Program-made: the position numbers and the translations under genes
Part shown: one piece after another, positions 1 to 8,874 of the stretch
Layout of the letters: every line of letters begins with the position of its first letter
Position numbering within the stretch: the stretch's first letter is position 1
Assembly: GCA_947493575.1 (NCBI GenBank)
Contig: CANLRQ010000022.1
Location: forward strand, 1-50,507
Length of the DNA stretch: 50,507 bases
Direction: 5' to 3'
DNA from: an uncultured Marinomonas sp.
Lineage (GTDB): Bacteria > Pseudomonadota > Gammaproteobacteria > Pseudomonadales > Marinomonadaceae
The notes under the pieces: model-generated
The model's database searches: none
Seen by the model: the letters and a program-made list of their open reading frames with translations, nothing else
Told to the model about the DNA's origin: nothing

Positions 1-51
<51 letters not shown>

Positions 52-104
52 ACTGACACACATCAAGTTGATGTGTTCTTTAACACTGATACATTATAAC
101 GAAT

Positions 105-181
<77 letters not shown>

Positions 182-234
182 ACTGACACACATCAAGTTG
201 ATGTGTTTTTTAACACTGATACATTATAACGAAT

Positions 235-311
<77 letters not shown>

Positions 312-364
312 ACTGACACACATCAAGTTGATGTGTTTTTTAACACTGATACATTATAACGAAT

Positions 365-441
<77 letters not shown>

Positions 442-494
442 ACTGACACACATCAAGTTGATGTGTTCTTTAACACTGATACATTATAACGAAT

Positions 495-571
<77 letters not shown>

Positions 572-638
572 ACTAATTATTTTCTGCTGAGAAGAGTCAA
601 ACTGGTGATTTTCCTCTTAGCGCCTCAACGAGGTGCGT

Positions 639-666
639 ATTATATAGATTGGCATATTAGAGTCAA
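639..666 (-). promoter_or_regulatory. sigma70 promoter of the tRNA-fMet array
   Basis: On the minus strand, TTGACT (661-666) and a perfect TATAAT (639-644) are separated by 16 bp. The region just downstream is GC-rich (ACGCACCTCG), which is typical of stringently controlled stable-RNA promoters. The -35 box overlaps the TGA stop codon (663-665) of the upstream gene. Confidence 0.85.
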
Positions 667-1571
667 GCAATTTTATTTCTTTTATTAAGAAGAGTTACCG
701 TTGCCAACTCTTTAAGGCCTAATATTGTAAAAAAGTTATGTATGCCATTAGATTGAGACTGAATCTCTTGTGAATAATGCGAGATTACTTGCTTAGCAGC
801 GTCTGACATATCATTCCAATTCTGGATGCGCTTAATCAGACGAGTATCCTCAATACTGGAAACAAGCCAGCCATTATACCCTTCTTTAATAAATTCGGAT
901 TGGGAGGTATGACATATTAAAACGATAGGAATACCACACGCATTAGCACAATGGACTATTCCTCCCCCATCTTGACTCATACGGCTAGAGACTATTAGTA
1001 GATCAATACTTTCTAGCTCACTAAAAAAGCGCTTCAAAACATCCTGCTTTTTTATAACAACCACTTCTGTATGTTGCTGTTTAATGATATTTGCTAATAC
1101 CGGCCCAGCAGGATCTTCAGAGATAACCCCAATAGAGCCCGTAAATTGAGTTTTTATCTCCATAGTTGGAATAAAAACCAATGGATTCTCTGTGGCTTTC
1201 CATTTGAAATGCTCAGACAGCTTTTGTGTAAACTTATCCAATGTAGACGATGTATAATCAACTCTGTCTAAATCCTCTGGTAAAGCATTACAAATTAGAG
1301 GAACTCTTAAAGTGGGTTTTAATAGCTTTGAAAGCACATTTGCCTGTGAGCCAAATGACAGAATAATATCAGGTTTAACACGGTGTACTTGATCAAAAAG
1401 TGAACGCATTCCGTAGCGAATTTTTCCCGAGAAAAGATCTTGCTTATAATCAAACTGAATTATTGTCAGCTCCATATCAAAATCTAAACTTTTCTTTTCG
1501 AAAGCGCTAATAAAATTAATTAATGGTTTCGTTGCACGTCGTGCATCCCAAACTAACAGTACATTATGCAT
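663..1571 (-). CDS. Putative GT-B-fold glycosyltransferase-like protein
   Basis: A protein of about 302 aa with alternating beta/alpha segments typical of a GT-B (Rossmann-like) fold. The segment RVKPDIILSFGSQAN resembles the end of an N-terminal GT-B domain. HCANACGIPIVLICHTSQSE followed by EGYNGWLV resembles the donor-binding C-terminal domain of GT1/GT4 enzymes. No clear E-x7-E motif is visible and the protein is shorter than usual (350-400 aa), so activity is uncertain. An upstream ATG at 1598 is in frame, but the ATG at 1571 has a GGA ribosome-binding site 6 bp before it and leads straight into the first beta strand (MHNVLLVWD), so I prefer it. Its stop codon lies inside the -35 box of the tRNA promoter. 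It is not in an obvious operon. Confidence 0.6.
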   Translation of the reverse strand: MHNVLLVWDARRATKPLINFISAFEKKSLDFDMELTIIQFDYKQDLFSGKIRYGMRSLFDQVHRVKPDIILSFGSQANVLSKLLKPTLRVPLICNALPEDLDRVDYTSSTLDKFTQKLSEHFKWKATENPLVFIPTMEIKTQFTGSIGVISEDPAGPVLANIIKQQHTEVVVIKKQDVLKRFFSELESIDLLIVSSRMSQDGGGIVHCANACGIPIVLICHTSQSEFIKEGYNGWLVSSIEDTRLIKRIQNWNDMSDAAKQVISHYSQEIQSQSNGIHNFFTILGLKELATVTLLNKRNKIA

Positions 1572-1699
1572 GCTATTCCATTCTTGAAAGACATTCATTT
1601 ATATTAGTGGTCTAATTCCAACCTGAATACATTTATATCATGCTTTATAACACCTAAGGAAGCTGAAAATAATTATATTAAGCCTCAGCCTATCAGAGA

Positions 1700-1918
1700 A
1701 ACGATCAAATAAGACACGCTTCTGCAGGAATATTAACACCTTCCAAAGAGTCGTAACGAAATGTGGAGCTGTACCTGAAAGAGCCATAGGGCATGACCTA
1801 AAGCCTGTATTCTTTGCTGAGCGTCTCGAAAATAGACCGGCTATTCACATTTGATACTCGCCTCGAATAACAGGCTTTTATCCATATGCGGAGGCAAGAG
1901 GACTTATTCGCACCTTCC
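1700..1918 (-). repeat. Family A dispersed repeat (IS5-end-like), longest copy
   Basis: The gap 1599-1970 has no gene. Most of it is this repeat, read on the minus strand from GGAAGGTGCGAATAAG (1903-1918) preceded by TTAA. It continues with CTCTTGCCTC, GGATAAAAGCCTG and a GAATAGCCGG segment that recur at 8500, 18104, 33052 and 39777. The first 16 bases closely match the terminal inverted repeat of IS5-type elements as I remember it, and YTAR is the usual IS5 target. No opposite end and no coding sequence are seen. The left limit is approximate. Confidence 0.6.
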
Positions 1919-1970
1919 TTAATAAAATACTTGCTGTATTATAGTCACAAATTTTACGAGGGGACTATTT

Positions 1971-2624
1971 ATGTCACTTAATTCAATGCTTAAAAAATCA
2001 ACCATTCCATCTAAAGAAGATGCGATTGTTGGCAGAAAAGAAAGTATAAAAATCTCTTCAATCCACCCAATTACTAAAGAAGACATTACTCGTCAACCAA
2101 ACGAAAATGAAGAAATGATTGTTCTTGGTATGGGGTGTTTTTGGGGAGCTGAAAGGAAGCTATGGAATACAGAAGGAGTAACAGTGACCGCTGTTGGCTA
2201 TGCTGGAGGCTATACGGAAAACCCAACTTACGAAGAAACCTGTACAGGACAAACTGGACATTCAGAGGTAGTAAAAGTCATCTTTGATCGCACGATTACA
2301 TCTTTAGAAACCATTTTAAAAGTATTCTGGGAAAACCATGATCCGACGCAAGGAATGAGACAGGGCAATGATGTTGGAAACCAATACAGATCCGTCATTT
2401 ATTCAACTGTTCCAACTCAACAAGCGATTATTGAAAACAGTGTCGCGTCTTACCAAGAAAGGTTAATTAATGCAGGCTTAGCAATGATTACCACTGAAAG
2501 AGAAGCCTTAGATACCTTCTATTATGCTGAAGAATATCACCAGCAATATCTATATAAAAATCCTAATGGGTATTGTGGTTTATCAGGAACTGGAGTGACA
2601 TGCCCTATCGGCTTAAAGCTTTAA
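1971..2624 (+). CDS. msrA: Peptide-methionine (S)-S-oxide reductase MsrA
   Basis: Repairs S-epimer methionine sulfoxide in proteins, using thioredoxin as reductant. The catalytic motif GCFWG is present with the nucleophilic Cys at residue 56, followed by the family signatures VGYAGGYTENPTYEE and TGHSEVV. Two C-terminal cysteines (YCGLSGTGVTC, about 202 and 211) match the resolving cysteines of three-Cys MsrA enzymes. The length of 217 aa is normal, including an N-terminal extension of about 48 residues before the core, as in the E. coli type. The ribosome-binding site GAGGGG lies just before the ATG. A weak -10-like TATTAT lies about 40 bp upstream. It stands alone and is convergent with the histidine kinase gene downstream. 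The partner msrB lies about 10 kb away, so the two are not an operon. Confidence 0.97.
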   Translation: MSLNSMLKKSTIPSKEDAIVGRKESIKISSIHPITKEDITRQPNENEEMIVLGMGCFWGAERKLWNTEGVTVTAVGYAGGYTENPTYEETCTGQTGHSEVVKVIFDRTITSLETILKVFWENHDPTQGMRQGNDVGNQYRSVIYSTVPTQQAIIENSVASYQERLINAGLAMITTEREALDTFYYAEEYHQQYLYKNPNGYCGLSGTGVTCPIGLKL

Positions 2625-2657
2625 GCAAGGTATTTCCTAGATCTCAGCAATAAGTGA

Positions 2658-2695
2658 CACATGCTTTATTTTGATTAAAACAGATAAAGCATGTG
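2658..2695. terminator. Hairpin between convergent msrA and kinase genes
   Basis: CACATGCTTTAT and ATAAAGCATGTG form a perfect 12-bp stem around a 14-nt loop, 33 bp after the msrA stop. There is no T-tract on either side, so it may stabilise transcripts or terminate only weakly. Confidence 0.45.
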
Positions 2696-2739
2696 CGCAA
2701 AACGTATAAATTAAAAAGCATTTCTATATGGAGGCCTCT

Positions 2740-5700
2740 TTATAACTGCGTTAGTTTATAAATACTTATCTGTACTATGACTTCTAAGTTGTCCAAATCA
2801 GAATTAGTAAACAATAGGCCGCCCTGCTCTATTGGTTTTTTCATCATTATGCTTTCCATATATTTCAGATGCTCGACCGCACTCAATGCACCAATCATAC
2901 TGGCGGCGCCTCTAAAAGTATGCAAAATTGCACTGATATTCTCTTTGTTAGCGGCTTCATTGGCTTTCCTCAATCGACCAAACAATTCGTCTGCATCGTC
3001 TTCAAAAGTCAATAATGCTTTTTGGAAGAGCAAATTATTCCCAGAAAAACGTTTCACAAGTGTTTGTAATGCATCCAGTTTAATATCATTGTCTTTAATA
3101 TCGTCAGAAATAGCGCCACCAATCTGCTCATTGGCTTTTGATTGGGTCCAAAATAATATTCTCTCCACGACAAATTGAATTTCAATCGGTTTTCCTAAAT
3201 GATCATTCATACCAGCATCTAAACATGATGTGATGTCTATTGCAGATACATTTGCTGTCATAGCTAATATGGGCAAATCAAGACATTCAGAATGTTGCCT
3301 AATACGTTTTGTTGCTTCTAAGCCATCAATATCTGGCATTTGCATATCCATCAAAACAACATCATATTCTTTGTTTTTCGCAGTGGCTTTAGCAACCCCT
3401 TCAATACCACCTTCAGCAACATCAACTTCTGCACCTTCCATTGACAGCAATTCCATTGCGACCTGACGATTTAACGCATTATCTTCAACCAGTAAAATAC
3501 TTAATCCACTAAGCCTTCGTTGTGGCTCAACGGGTTTAACAATAGAGTCTAAAGATAACGCATTATTACTAAGTGATGTTTGAATAGAGTTCAGCAGTTG
3601 AAGTGGTGTTAGTGGTTTGCTTAAAACATCCACAATGGGTAACTTATCTGCCCCTTCCAGTTCAAGCAGTGCATCTTTCATTAATGCCGTCACCATAATT
3701 ACTTTTGACTTTAATGTACCAGAGCTTCTTTTAAGCAGTATTTCTAGAAAATCAATCCCAGAAATAACAGGAATATGCCAATCTAATAAAATGACATCGT
3801 AGTTGAGGCCTTGCTCTTCCTTAATACGCACCATATCTAAAGCCTGCATAGCATCCGCGGAGCAATCTGCTTGCCATCCAAAACTTTCTACCATGCCACA
3901 AAGAACATCACGAGCCAGTTTATTATCATCTATAATCAATATTTCAAGAGGCGTACTCAAACCGTCTTTATACTGTTCATAAACCGTTGTTTTTTCACAC
4001 TTAAATTCAACTGAAAAACGAAAGGTACTGCCTTTTCCTAGTTCACTCTCTAGTTGCAGCTCTCCTCCCATTAACTCAATGAGACTCTTACTAATTACCA
4101 AACCAAGACCTGAACCCCCAAAACGCCTCGCAATTGTGGCATCAGCTTGACTAAAGCCATTAAAGATCTTATCCATTTGATCCAAATGAATACCAATACC
4201 TGTATCCTCTACGGAAAATTGCAATTTAATGCTATCCGTATTTCTACTCACTTCTTCAACTTTTAGAACAATGTCTCCTTGCTCTGTAAACTTAAAAGCA
4301 TTACTTGTTAAATTTGTTAGTATTTGTTGAAGCCTTAAACGATCACCAATTAGTGTAGAAGGGATATCAATCGGTAAATCAAATAAAATTTCTACATCTT
4401 TACCCGACTGATTACCCGATAACACAATCGCTAGCTCTTGCATAACAGATTCAAGTTGAAACGGGTGTAAATCCAACTCAAATTTACCAGCATCAATTTT
4501 GGAATAATCAAGAATATCATTTAATAATTTTAATAATGAGCTCGCTGCTGAAGTGGCTTTAATTGCATAATCGCTTTGTCTGCGTGTTAAATTTGTTCGC
4601 TGAATTAAATGCAACATACCTAATACGGCATTCATTGGTGTACGAATTTCATGACTCATATTCGCTAAGAAGTTCGATTTTGCTTTACTTGCTTCATCAG
4701 ACTGTTTTTTTGCATGTCTTAGCCAGGTTTCAATCTCAACTTGAGCCGTAATATCCCGATTTATTCCCGTTACTTTTTGCGCATTTCCATCAACATCTCG
4801 CTCTATATAAGCACCAGCTTGAATATGTCGAATAACACCATTGGGCAATACTATACGGAATAACGGGTTATATTCTCCTTTTTCTTTAACCGCATTTTGC
4901 AATTGTTCTGCAGTTTCGACAGCATCTTCAGGATGTATGCGAGAGTACCAATGATTATAATTCAATTCTTCTGGCCGCTCTCCATCGACATAATCATAAA
5001 TATCATACATCTGATTATTCCAAGTAAGCTTATCGGATTCAATTTCCCAAGACCAAATACCCAACTCCGCAACTTCAGCAGCCATTAATAAATGATTACT
5101 TGCCGCTTTCACTTCAAATGTTCTTTTTTCAACTTGCTGCTCTAGGTTATCTTTTGCCTGCAAAATCATCGATTCATTATGTTTTTGAACCGAAATATCT
5201 CTACAAGTCACCGAGGAAGCAACAACTAACGAATGCTCATCAAAAATAGGAGAAACGGCCACAGAAACATTCACCCTTTGACCACTTTTCTTGAGCCGTA
5301 CAGCATCGTAATGTGCAATGTTTGTCCCTAAAGAAATTTCACTCAGATAAGACTGCTCCTTTTTTTTATCATCATGCAGAACGACTAAATCAATTAATGT
5401 TTTTCCAATCGCCTCCTTAGATGTAAATCCAAAAAGTTGAGCTGCGCCTTTGTTCCAGCTTGTTATATGGCCAGTTAAAGATTGACCAATAATGCCATCT
5501 ATTGAGTTTTCAACAATGGATGCAAGTTTTGCCTGCTCTTGGATAATTTGATGCCTATTCTGGCGCGTTTGGTTCATTGTTCCGACTAAAGAACTTGCCA
5601 ATAGACTGAGAACGACTCCCAGTAGTGAAATCAATAATGGGGAAGTAAGGTGCATCTCTTCAACAAACGCAGGCTTAATACCGTATTCCATTTCCCAAAT

Positions 5701-6564
5701 ACGACCAAAAATCTCATGCTTTTGCTTGATGACTAAAACCGATTCTTGGTTTTCTTCTATATCACTACTATAGAAGCGAGTCGGTGAATGAATGTCTGTT
5801 ACATCACTTAAAGAAAGGTATTCGCTGTCTTGGTTTATAATATGGTCGGCTAACACTTCCTCCATAATTAATGGCGCATAACTCCAACCATAGCCCTTTT
5901 CCTCACGCTCTTTTACCGTTTTTGGAACTTCTCCATTTTCATAAAGAGGCGTTAAAATTAAAAATGACTGTTGAGCTTTACCCGTTGCTTGAACTAATGT
6001 AATTGGCCCACTAAGTTGTGTTTTCCCTGCTTGAATGGCTTTCCAAGCGGCCTCTCGACGATTCTGTTCTGAAGCAATATCAAGCCCAACCGCTTGAGCA
6101 TTTCTTCCCACTGGCTCAATATATTTAATAATAAAGCGTTCTTTTTTATTTGAGTTCAGCTCTTTAATGGTGAAATTAGGCCAATCATCCAATTGAGATT
6201 CTAAGAGAAAAGTGTCTGTGAGCCTTTGTGGTACTCGTTCAATATAGCCAAAACCTCTAGCACCTGGAAATTCGCCGTCCACATTACGAGTGTTACTATA
6301 CAATTTAAAATATTCACGACTAATTGCATTCTTCCCAATTGCAATTAATACCCCCCGTGCACCAGCTAACCCATATTCATATAATTGCATCCGCTTTATC
6401 GTGGCATCTATATGAGCAACGGCAGACTCATTGGCAAAGTTTTTAACGTATTTATCATTATCATTTAAGACATTGTTAACACTTAAAAAAGTTAAGATCA
6501 GTCCTACAAAAAAGCAGGCAATAGCCAGCTTATTCCTAACAAGAGTCACAATTTTTCTGTTCAT
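2740..6564 (-). CDS. Hybrid sensor histidine kinase (CHASE-PAS-PAS-HisKA-HATPase-REC-REC-HPt)
   Basis: A 1274-aa inner-membrane phosphorelay kinase. In order: TM1 (about 12-30), a periplasmic CHASE domain (about 75-300, with GARGFGYIERVP and YIEPVGRNAQAVGLD), TM2 (about 309-327), PAS (about 345-460), PAS_3 (about 495-610), HisKA with phospho-acceptor His638 in NMSHEIRTPMNAVLGM, HATPase (NLTSNAFKF, DTGIGI, GGSGLGL), a first receiver (phospho-Asp928), a second receiver (phospho-Asp1073 in LMDMQMPDIDG) and an HPt domain (His1215 in ILHTFRGAASMIGA). All phosphotransfer residues are intact. CHASE domains sense extracytoplasmic small ligands, unknown here. No output regulator is adjacent, so the relay must act on a distant response regulator. 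The gene stands alone between msrA and the XRE regulator. Confidence 0.96.
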   Translation of the reverse strand: MNRKIVTLVRNKLAIACFFVGLILTFLSVNNVLNDNDKYVKNFANESAVAHIDATIKRMQLYEYGLAGARGVLIAIGKNAISREYFKLYSNTRNVDGEFPGARGFGYIERVPQRLTDTFLLESQLDDWPNFTIKELNSNKKERFIIKYIEPVGRNAQAVGLDIASEQNRREAAWKAIQAGKTQLSGPITLVQATGKAQQSFLILTPLYENGEVPKTVKEREEKGYGWSYAPLIMEEVLADHIINQDSEYLSLSDVTDIHSPTRFYSSDIEENQESVLVIKQKHEIFGRIWEMEYGIKPAFVEEMHLTSPLLISLLGVVLSLLASSLVGTMNQTRQNRHQIIQEQAKLASIVENSIDGIIGQSLTGHITSWNKGAAQLFGFTSKEAIGKTLIDLVVLHDDKKKEQSYLSEISLGTNIAHYDAVRLKKSGQRVNVSVAVSPIFDEHSLVVASSVTCRDISVQKHNESMILQAKDNLEQQVEKRTFEVKAASNHLLMAAEVAELGIWSWEIESDKLTWNNQMYDIYDYVDGERPEELNYNHWYSRIHPEDAVETAEQLQNAVKEKGEYNPLFRIVLPNGVIRHIQAGAYIERDVDGNAQKVTGINRDITAQVEIETWLRHAKKQSDEASKAKSNFLANMSHEIRTPMNAVLGMLHLIQRTNLTRRQSDYAIKATSAASSLLKLLNDILDYSKIDAGKFELDLHPFQLESVMQELAIVLSGNQSGKDVEILFDLPIDIPSTLIGDRLRLQQILTNLTSNAFKFTEQGDIVLKVEEVSRNTDSIKLQFSVEDTGIGIHLDQMDKIFNGFSQADATIARRFGGSGLGLVISKSLIELMGGELQLESELGKGSTFRFSVEFKCEKTTVYEQYKDGLSTPLEILIIDDNKLARDVLCGMVESFGWQADCSADAMQALDMVRIKEEQGLNYDVILLDWHIPVISGIDFLEILLKRSSGTLKSKVIMVTALMKDALLELEGADKLPIVDVLSKPLTPLQLLNSIQTSLSNNALSLDSIVKPVEPQRRLSGLSILLVEDNALNRQVAMELLSMEGAEVDVAEGGIEGVAKATAKNKEYDVVLMDMQMPDIDGLEATKRIRQHSECLDLPILAMTANVSAIDITSCLDAGMNDHLGKPIEIQFVVERILFWTQSKANEQIGGAISDDIKDNDIKLDALQTLVKRFSGNNLLFQKALLTFEDDADELFGRLRKANEAANKENISAILHTFRGAASMIGALSAVEHLKYMESIMMKKPIEQGGLLFTNSDLDNLEVIVQISIYKLTQL

Positions 6565-6645
6565 GCTTTGACCTTACGAAAGAGACACTTTTCAAATATA
6601 ACAGAGTCATCACTATAACAAGTGCAAACTACTGATCATAATAGT

Positions 6646-7215
6646 TTAGTCCTTATAAAAAATTACGTTATGGAAAATCACCTGTTCATTGGTCGTATTT
6701 CTATAACCATGATATTGATCCGCAGCAAACCTCAGGGCTTCACCTTGTGACAAGGTCATCCACTCATCACCTATATACACCTCTAGCTGCCCTTTGGTCA
6801 CAGTGATAAGCTCAACTACCCCTTTCCCATGGGGATCCGACATAGTCTTAAAACCAACAGATAAAATTAGCTCAAACCACTCAAAATTTAACTCATGATC
6901 ATAAGGTGATAAGGTTTTAACCGTAATTCCCTGATTGGAAATCTCTTTATGTACAGACACGCTGCTCTTCTTATCGACACTGTAAAGCTCATTTGTTGGT
7001 GCTAGAAAATAACTTAATGAGGTGTGAAAGCCAGTCGCAATTTTCCATAAGGTAGCGACTGTTGGACTTGATTCACCTCTCTCAATTTGTCCTAACATCG
7101 CCTTACTCACACCCGTTTCTTCTGACGCCCTATCAAGACTCCATTTTTGGAGTTTACGCGCTTCTTTTAATTTGAACGCAAGATACTCACTTATTTGTTC
7201 CAACTGATTTCTCAC
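6646..7215 (-). CDS. XRE-family regulator with C-terminal cupin sensor
   Basis: A 189-aa cytoplasmic transcription factor. The N-terminal helix-turn-helix (about 12-66) carries SKAMLGQIERGESSPTVATL, the classic XRE signature. A C-terminal cupin_2 domain (about 110-185) has the strand pattern GVVELITVTKGQLEVYIGDEW and ends YHGYRNTTNEQVIFHNVIF, and would bind a small ligand. Such proteins usually control an adjacent catabolic or transport gene. This one is divergent from the BenE transporter, with a 120-bp shared control region holding a duplicated operator-like sequence. The start is GTG at 7215 with no obvious ribosome-binding site, so weak or leaderless translation is possible. The ligand may be benzoate or whatever the neighbouring transporter carries, which is inference from position. 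Confidence 0.9.
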   Translation of the reverse strand: MRNQLEQISEYLAFKLKEARKLQKWSLDRASEETGVSKAMLGQIERGESSPTVATLWKIATGFHTSLSYFLAPTNELYSVDKKSSVSVHKEISNQGITVKTLSPYDHELNFEWFELILSVGFKTMSDPHGKGVVELITVTKGQLEVYIGDEWMTLSQGEALRFAADQYHGYRNTTNEQVIFHNVIFYKD

Positions 7216-7242
7216 TTATTTAGAAAATGTAAAAAACATTTG

Positions 7243-7293
7243 TACGTTATAGCGCACAAATGATAAAGTCTTCTTATACGTTATAAAGCACAA
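7243..7293. promoter_or_regulatory. Duplicated operator-like sequence between XRE regulator and benE
   Basis: Two near-identical 17-bp direct repeats, TACGTTATAGCGCACAA (7243-7259) and TACGTTATAAAGCACAA (7277-7293), lie 34 bp apart, about three helical turns. Two bases differ. They are probable binding sites for the divergent XRE-cupin regulator. A possible benE promoter, TTGTAC (7240-7245) with TAAAGT (7264-7269) at 18 bp spacing, overlaps the first repeat, so binding would repress or modulate it. Confidence 0.6.
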
Positions 7294-7335
7294 GTTAAAT
7301 GTTCGCTAACCATTAAAAATTAATGAGACCATAAA

Positions 7336-8499
7336 ATGATCCCTACGCCAAAAGTTTCTCATATCACATCCGGCTTTGTTGCTGTCTTAATTGGTTATAC
7401 CAGCTCTGTTGCCATTATATTTCAAGCAGCAACAGCAGCAGGAGCAAGCAGCGAACAAATAAGCTCATGGTTATGGGCTTTAGGTATAGGAATGGGTGTC
7501 ACCAGCTTTGGGTTCTCCCTCTATTACAAAACCCCCATTCTAACTGCTTGGTCTACACCAGGAGCAGCACTACTGGCAACTAGCCTTTCAGAAACAAGTA
7601 TTGAGGAGGCAATTGGGCTTTTTATTGTCTGCTCTATTCTCATTACATTATGTGGGGTTTTAGGGTTAATAGAAAAAATCATGTTACTGATTCCAAGTTC
7701 GCTCGCGGCTGCAATGCTGGCAGGAGTTTTGTTTCCTTTCGCGATGAGTGGTTTAGGAGCACTAAGCACTAACACATTGCTAATAGGGTCAATGATTATC
7801 GTCTTTTTCACTATGAAGAAAATGCTCCCTACTTACGCTGTTCCTTCAGTACTTGTGGTCGGAATCGCCATAGCATCTATTCAAAACTTAATTTCATACG
7901 AGCAAGTCTCGCTGGAGTTATCCATTCCCATTTGGACAACACCTGAGTTTTCATTAACCAGTATCATTGGTATCGGTATTCCACTCTTCATAGTTACCAT
8001 GGCATCACAAAATATCCCAGGGTTGGCTGTTTTAAGATCCCATGGCTATAACACGTCTTCATCTCCTTTAATAAGTTGGACGGGGATCACTGGGCTTATT
8101 TTAGCGCCTTTCGGAGGGTTTGCTTTTAACTTGGCAGCAATTACTGCGGCAATATGCATGGGTGAAGATGCTGATAGTAATAAAAAAACGCGTTATTTTG
8201 CATCTATGTGGGCAGGTTTTTTCTATGTTCTCATGGGGCTTTTTAGTGCAACTGTTGTAACATTATTTGCGTCTTTTCCTAAAGCTCTTATTTTTGCGAT
8301 TGCAGGACTTGCACTATTAAGCACTATTGGCAACAGCCTACATCAAGCGTTAAATCAACCACTTGAAAGAGATGCCGCGTTAACTACTTTTATCATTACT
8401 GCATCAGGGCTTTCATTAGTGGGGATTGGCAGTGCATTTTGGGGGCTAGTCATTGGTTTATCTGTGTATCATTTTTATGCAAAAAGAAGTCAGAGCTAA
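7336..8499 (+). CDS. benE: BenE-family benzoate/H+ symporter-like transporter
   Basis: A 387-aa inner-membrane protein of the BenE family, which imports benzoate or related aromatic acids with protons. The signature N-terminal part SGFVAVLIGYTSSVAIIFQA and the motif TPILTAWSTPGAALLA are conserved, and about 11-12 hydrophobic segments run the whole length. Length is typical. It is divergent from the XRE-cupin regulator with duplicated operator-like sites between. No benzoate catabolic genes are nearby, so the true substrate is unproven. The ribosome-binding site is weak. Its stop codon is part of the CTAA target that precedes a family A repeat at 8500. Confidence 0.88.
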   Translation: MIPTPKVSHITSGFVAVLIGYTSSVAIIFQAATAAGASSEQISSWLWALGIGMGVTSFGFSLYYKTPILTAWSTPGAALLATSLSETSIEEAIGLFIVCSILITLCGVLGLIEKIMLLIPSSLAAAMLAGVLFPFAMSGLGALSTNTLLIGSMIIVFFTMKKMLPTYAVPSVLVVGIAIASIQNLISYEQVSLELSIPIWTTPEFSLTSIIGIGIPLFIVTMASQNIPGLAVLRSHGYNTSSSPLISWTGITGLILAPFGGFAFNLAAITAAICMGEDADSNKKTRYFASMWAGFFYVLMGLFSATVVTLFASFPKALIFAIAGLALLSTIGNSLHQALNQPLERDAALTTFIITASGLSLVGIGSAFWGLVIGLSVYHFYAKRSQS

Positions 8500-8575
8500 G
8501 GAAGGTGCATATAAGTCTTCTTGCCTCAGCATGTGGATAAAAGCCTACTATTCACATCTTCCTGAACTTATTCCT
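8500..8575 (+). repeat. Family A dispersed repeat fragment
   Basis: GGAAGGTGCATATAAG follows CTAA, then CTTGCCTCAGCATGTGGAT and AAAAGCCT, matching the copies at 1700-1918 and 18104. It abuts the benE stop codon. The rest of the gene-free gap 8500-8874 holds nothing recognisable until the MITE at 8685. Confidence 0.6.
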
Positions 8576-8684
8576 GCATGTTTCAGATATATGACCAAAC
8601 AATTAAATATCAAAGACTATTTAATTCCATCATTCTGTTCTAGTATATTCGTTCGCGCATTGTTTTGCACAAAAAATTCAACTA

Positions 8685-8824
8685 GATACCTTTGCATGAA
8701 GTCATGAGCGACGATAAGACGAGGTCAAAACATACGAAAGTGCGGAGTTTATGAGTTATGAATACGCATTTTAAGTCTATTTTTAACAAAGTATTAACAA
8801 TCGCAGTAGCCGTGCAAAGGTTTC
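8685..8824 (+). mobile_element. Family B MITE, 140 bp, TSD AACTA
   Basis: Non-coding element with diverged ends GATACCTTTGCATGA and CGTGCAAAGGTTTC, flanked by perfect 5-bp direct repeats AACTA at 8680-8684 and 8825-8829. It has the same internal core (GCGGAGTTTATGAGTTATGA and a TTTTTAACAAAGTATTA segment) as the other copies. It sits just upstream of the TAXI-TRAP operon promoter region. Confidence 0.85.
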
Positions 8825-8846
8825 AACTAATAATAAGAGCAACAGA

Positions 8847-8852
8847 TATAAT
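8847..8852 (+). promoter_or_regulatory. Probable -10 box of the TAXI-TRAP operon
   Basis: A perfect TATAAT lies 22 bp before the start codon of the binding-protein gene. No good -35 box is present. The position where it should lie (about 8823-8829) is the end of the MITE and its target duplication. Confidence 0.5.
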
Positions 8853-8874
8853 CTAAGCAAATTAGGAGAATTAA

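Noticed and set aside
182..234. Spacer hairpin plus T-run as a terminator after each tRNA
   Set aside because: The T-run follows on the plus strand while the tRNAs are read from the minus strand.
8453..8707. 84-codon open frame after benE
   Set aside because: It begins inside benE in another frame and runs through family A and MITE repeat sequence; no ribosome-binding site or protein-like composition.
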